Source: Cetobacterium sp. 8H
GTDB lineage: Bacteria; Fusobacteriota; Fusobacteriia; Fusobacteriales; Fusobacteriaceae
DNA: 64,000 nt
NCBI RefSeq assembly: GCF_014250675.1
Contig: NZ_JACHTG010000003.1
Coordinates: forward strand, 186,001 to 250,000
Direction of reading: 5' to 3'
The position numbers and the translations under genes were made by a program. The notes under the pieces were generated by a model. The model was not told the DNA's origin, did no database searches, and saw only the letters and a program-made list of their open reading frames with translations. Of this stretch, positions 60,774 through 64,000 are shown piece by piece. Each line of letters starts with the position of its first letter. The first letter of the stretch is position 1.

Positions 60774-61796
60774 ATGAATATAGCCAATATCTTGCATTCA
60801 CTCATATCTGATAAAAATATAATTGGGGTTATGTCTTCATCTATTTTTATTATGGTTTTAGGATTTTACATGGGAAAAACAGGAAAACTTAAAAGTTCAC
60901 TATCTATACCTTTAGGTGAAATTATCCTTAGTATTTCAATTCCTGCTCTTTCTTTCAATGCTTTCATGAAAGATTTTAATAAAGATACATTTATCAACGG
61001 AATCAACATACTAATTTGGAGCTTTTTTATTCACGTATTTTTAATTTTTATTGGAGATCTTTTCTACAAAAATTTTGACAAAAATAAACAGCTTACACTG
61101 AAAATGATGACAACATTTGGTGGAGTTACCGTTTTTGGAATTCCAATTGCTCAAGCTATCTACGGTGACTTAGGAATTATTTATTCTTCTATATTTTCTA
61201 TTCCTTATAGAATTTTACTTTATTCTTATGGATTTATTAAAATGTCAGGAGTTCAAATTGATAAAAAAAATATAAAAACAATGTTTTTTAATCCCGTTAT
61301 AATTGCAACTTTTTTAGGTTTATTTATTTGGGTTTTTCAACAATACTTACCTCAAGTCAGCATAAACGGTCAAAATTATGCATTATTTAGATTTGATAAA
61401 ACAGCATTTTGGATATATAAACCTCTAGCTTTCTTAGCAGGACTTTGTTCTCCTTTAGCTTGGTTAGCTGCTGGATTAAAGCTTTCAGAAATATCTATCC
61501 AAGATTCTTTAAAAAGTAAAGTTGCTTGGCAGTTTTCAATCATAAAAACAGTCTTTTTACCAACTTTTCTTTTAGTGATTATAATGATTTCAAATCATCT
61601 TAACCTCTTTAAATTATCAGCTACTGGTATTGGAGTTATTATTATTATGATGGCGACTCCAACTGCGTCTGTTATAATAGCATACTCTTTAAAATACAAT
61701 AGAGAACCTCTAATAACATCTAGTTGCTCATTTTTATCAACAATATTTAGTTTAATAACTATTCCAATATTAGTCATGATTTTAAATATTATTTAA
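60774..61796 (+). CDS. AEC (auxin efflux carrier) family transporter
   Basis: Membrane carrier of 340 residues and ten predicted helices in two five-helix repeats. LGFYMGKTGKLKSSLSIPLG opens the first repeat, with ISIPALSFNAF, and MMATPTASVIIAYSLKYN closes the second, the usual AEC features. Bacterial members move malate, malonate or other organic acids. AGGGGAG precedes the ATG. Terminator follows directly. Possibly cotranscribed with the broken MATE frame and ybaK. Confidence 0.9.
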   Translation: MNIANILHSLISDKNIIGVMSSSIFIMVLGFYMGKTGKLKSSLSIPLGEIILSISIPALSFNAFMKDFNKDTFINGINILIWSFFIHVFLIFIGDLFYKNFDKNKQLTLKMMTTFGGVTVFGIPIAQAIYGDLGIIYSSIFSIPYRILLYSYGFIKMSGVQIDKKNIKTMFFNPVIIATFLGLFIWVFQQYLPQVSINGQNYALFRFDKTAFWIYKPLAFLAGLCSPLAWLAAGLKLSEISIQDSLKSKVAWQFSIIKTVFLPTFLLVIIMISNHLNLFKLSATGIGVIIIMMATPTASVIIAYSLKYNREPLITSSCSFLSTIFSLITIPILVMILNII

Positions 61797-61825
61797 AAAA
61801 GCTGAATACTTAATATTCAGCTTTT
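61797..61825. terminator. Bidirectional intrinsic terminator
   Basis: AAAAGCTGAATA / TATTCAGCTTTT hairpin, loop CTTAA, between the convergent AEC and NhaC-type genes. Confidence 0.88.
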
Positions 61826-63150
61826 TTTATTTCTATACTTTTTCTTTCATTTAAAAAAAATTTTTTTAGAAAAATAAAGATTGGCAGAAAATACAAATAA
61901 AAAGAATTTGGCATTATATCAAAAACTCCTATTTCTAACATTGCTGCTGGAACAGTTATTGCTATATTCCAAGGAATTAACGGGCTTAAAATTACACAAC
62001 TATTCTCAATATCTAAAGCTAATTTTTCATTTTCAAAACCACTCTCTTCATATGTCTTTTTCATAATTTGAGAAGTCAATAAAATAGAAGTCGATTGACT
62101 TGAGCTAATTCCAGCTGTAAATATTGCCACTAGTGTTGTATATAAATAAACTTTCCATTCCTCTTTTATTACTCCTATACGCTTGGATATCCAGGTTAAA
62201 ACCTTCAATTCTTCAAATATCTTAACAATACTACATGATAAAAAGGCCATAACAGTAGCGGTACTCATAGATACTATTCCTCCACCCTTTATTATTTCAT
62301 ATAAAGAGTTTGTCGATGGAAGTCTAAATCCTGTTAACATAGTTTTTAATATAATATTAAAATTCCAACTTTGAATTGTAATAGCTATAATTAAACTTGA
62401 TAAAATGCTTACCAACATAGTTTTCTTTATATCAATTCTAAATAAACACATCCCTATTAAAAATATTAATGGTATAAAAACTATGGGAGATAAATTAAAT
62501 TCTTTTGGTAACAGTTCCAACAATTTACTGTCTATCTCTTTTTGAATTTCAGACTTACCTAAATAAAAATATAATGAAATTGTCATTATATATGGAATTA
62601 TTCCTGTTTTGAACATATTTTTTACATTGGTATATATATTGGTATCCGTTAGAACTGCTACAAAGTTTGCACTTGATGAAGTTGGAGAACCTCTATCACC
62701 AAAATATGCTCCAGATATAACTGCACCCGCTGTTATAAATAAATTTAAATCTATTCCCCTTGCCAATGAAATCATAACTATTCCCATTGTTCCAATACTT
62801 CCAAAAGAACTTCCCATTAAAAATGAAAAAACTGATAACATTACAAATGTAAACATATAGAAATAATTAGGATCTATTATTTTTATTCCATAATAAATTA
62901 AACTAGGAATAGTCCCCGATAAAAACCAACTTGCTGATAACATTCCCAATAATGAAAATATTATAACTAAAATATAAGATTTCTTTGCTCCAATACCTGC
63001 TATCTGTAGACTTCTTTTTATTCCTCCTAATTTAAAAGACGATAAAAACACAGTTAAAACAAAAACTATTGATAAAATCATTAAAATATTGGATTTAATT
63101 ATAAACGAATAAACTATTGATAATAAAAATAAAATTAGATGTATTTCCAT
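61810..63150 (-). CDS. nhaC: NhaC-family Na+/H+ antiporter
   Basis: 446-residue inner-membrane exchanger with about eleven helices. The family motif GAVISGAYFGDRGSPTSSS is at about residues 142-160, and a second mark is SSSQSTSILLTSQIMKKTY near 350. Members swap Na+ for H+ or, in some, malate and lactate. A start ATG follows GGAGGGG. Divergent spacing to tRNA-Arg. The exact ions are not deducible. Confidence 0.9.
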   Translation of the reverse strand: MEIHLILFLLSIVYSFIIKSNILMILSIVFVLTVFLSSFKLGGIKRSLQIAGIGAKKSYILVIIFSLLGMLSASWFLSGTIPSLIYYGIKIIDPNYFYMFTFVMLSVFSFLMGSSFGSIGTMGIVMISLARGIDLNLFITAGAVISGAYFGDRGSPTSSSANFVAVLTDTNIYTNVKNMFKTGIIPYIMTISLYFYLGKSEIQKEIDSKLLELLPKEFNLSPIVFIPLIFLIGMCLFRIDIKKTMLVSILSSLIIAITIQSWNFNIILKTMLTGFRLPSTNSLYEIIKGGGIVSMSTATVMAFLSCSIVKIFEELKVLTWISKRIGVIKEEWKVYLYTTLVAIFTAGISSSQSTSILLTSQIMKKTYEESGFENEKLALDIENSCVILSPLIPWNIAITVPAAMLEIGVFDIMPNSFYLYFLPIFIFLKKFFLNERKSIEIKKAEY

Positions 63151-63218
63151 TTCCCCTCCATTTCTTTTAAGTATTTATTATCCCATATTTGTATAAAAGT
63201 CAATAGAGAAATAAAAAA

Positions 63219-63239
63219 GGTCTAGAAGAATTCTAGACC
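63219..63239 (-). terminator. Terminator of tRNA-Arg
   Basis: GGTCTAGAA / TTCTAGACC, loop GAA, followed on the minus strand by TTTTTT. Confidence 0.85.
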
Positions 63240-63257
63240 ATAATTTGTTTTATTTTG

Positions 63258-63334
63258 TGGCGCCTTCAAGAGGAATCGAACCCCTAACCCTCTGATCCGA
63301 AGTCAGATGCTCTATCCGATTGAGCTATAAAGGC
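63258..63334 (-). tRNA. tRNA-Arg (TCG)
   Basis: Acceptor GCCTTTA/TGAAGGC (one G-T pair), discriminator G, anticodon TCG in loop CTTCGGA, T arm GGTTCGATTCC, encoded CCA. Confidence 0.93.
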
Positions 63335-63384
63335 TACACTACTATTAATTGTATCTTATTTTTAAATTTTAGTCAACCAGAAAA

Positions 63385-64000
63385 TTAACTATTCCAGCAC
63401 TCTATTCTTTCTTGATATGGTAAATCAATATCATTTTTATCAAAGTTTGGATCTAAACCTTCTGATTTTTGTCTTGCATAATCTTTTAGAGCATCAAAAG
63501 CAACATTACCAAGTAAGAATATTGCTATCAGATTTAACACCGACATCAATCCCATAAATAGATCTGCCATATTCCATACAAGAACTAGTTCACCTACAGA
63601 ACCAAACATTACCATTCCTACTACTCCTACTCTATACATGTTTAACCAAATTTTATTAGTAGTTAAAAATTCTATATTTGTTTCTCCATAATAGTAATTA
63701 CCAATTATAGAGCTAAATGCGAATAAAAGTATACAAATAGCTATAAAAATATTTCCCCAATGTCCTACTTGAGAACTCAAAGCATTTTGTGTTAACTGTA
63801 TTCCTGTTAACCCTTCAGTATGATGAGCTCCTGAAATTAAAACCATAAAAGCCGTACAAGTACAAATGATTATTGTATCTGTAAATACTCCTAAAGTTTG
63901 TACAAATCCTTGCTTTACAGGATGTGTTGTATCTGCAGCTGCAGCTGCATTTGGAGCAGACCCCATTCCAGCCTCATTTGAAAATAGACCTCTTTTTACT
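63385..64000 (-). CDS. Alanine/glycine:cation symporter (AGCS), 5' part outside window
   Basis: C-terminal portion (about 204 residues) of a Na+-linked alanine or glycine carrier. The frame is open to the window edge, where GLFSNEAGMGSAPNAAAAA matches the AGCS signature N-E-A-G-x-G-S-A-P. Five helices follow, with FAFSSIIGNYYYGETNIEFL (shown at FSSIIGNYYYGE), and a hydrophilic tail ending ERIECWNS. The start and the ribosome site lie beyond base 64000. Confidence 0.93.
   Translation of the reverse strand, partial: VKRGLFSNEAGMGSAPNAAAAADTTHPVKQGFVQTLGVFTDTIIICTCTAFMVLISGAHHTEGLTGIQLTQNALSSQVGHWGNIFIAICILLFAFSSIIGNYYYGETNIEFLTTNKIWLNMYRVGVVGMVMFGSVGELVLVWNMADLFMGLMSVLNLIAIFLLGNVAFDALKDYARQKSEGLDPNFDKNDIDLPYQERIECWNS

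Overview
The window is AT-rich DNA that reads like a fusobacterial chromosome (Fusobacteriota; Cetobacterium or Fusobacterium-like is my best guess, inferred from gene content). Supporting signs are very low GC, strong AGGAGG ribosome binding sites, close gene packing, diderm features (TolC-type outer-membrane lipoprotein with EmrA/EmrB), and many amino-acid, peptide and cation transporters. I see no IS element, CRISPR array, rRNA operon or intact prophage. Seven tRNA genes lie in three places.

Layout. 1-5.2 kb: 3' part of glmS, a DMT permease that seems to start at ATT, two overlapping lipoprotein genes (META domain, NlpC/P60), an exported protein of unknown function and a tRNA Thr-Tyr-Leu cluster. 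5.3-11.8 kb: yjjP/yjjB exporter, a convergent MocR-type regulator, two overlapping MATE genes and a nucleoside hydrolase. 11.9-17.9 kb: a DUF1846 protein with a small membrane protein, then mgtA on the minus strand behind an elaborate leader (promoter, M-box riboswitch, terminator, 40-codon ORF, long-range hairpin), elaA and a DUF4396 protein. 18-25.2 kb: universal-stress-like protein, divergent tldD/tldE, a mobA-mobB fusion, a dhaL-dhaK-VOC operon and tRNA Met-Trp-Pro. 25.3-38.8 kb: exonuclease III, an APC permease with a class-I amidotransferase hydrolase, Hsp20, an MFS transporter, small unknowns, gltS, a flavoprotein, coaBC and an RND-independent tripartite efflux operon (TolC/EmrA/EmrB).

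38.8-52.7 kb is the most coherent system: an anaerobic, selenium-linked purine catabolic locus. Seven minus-strand genes (ygeX, ygeY, D-aminoacylase, ssnA, NCS2 purine permease, PreA-like iron-sulfur dehydrogenase, fused selenium-dependent xanthine dehydrogenase) run with gaps of 10-35 bases. A hydantoinase gene (hyuA-like) converges on them from the other side. A sigma-54 activator like YgeV is divergent from ygeX. I find near-identical -24/-12 sigma-54 promoters in front of both ygeX and the hydantoinase gene, and large perfect palindromes between ygeX and the activator, so both arms look like one sigma-54 regulon.

52.7-64 kb: a LexA/CI-like repressor with a divergent 40-codon ORF, a shortened chorismate-synthase-like protein lacking the usual active-site motifs, an unknown 125-residue protein, a MATE gene, a DPH6-type ATP pyrophosphatase, a second gltS, a small exported repeat protein, a MATE gene broken by an in-frame TGA, ybaK, an AEC permease, an NhaC-type antiporter, tRNA-Arg and the 3' part of an alanine/sodium symporter gene running off the window.
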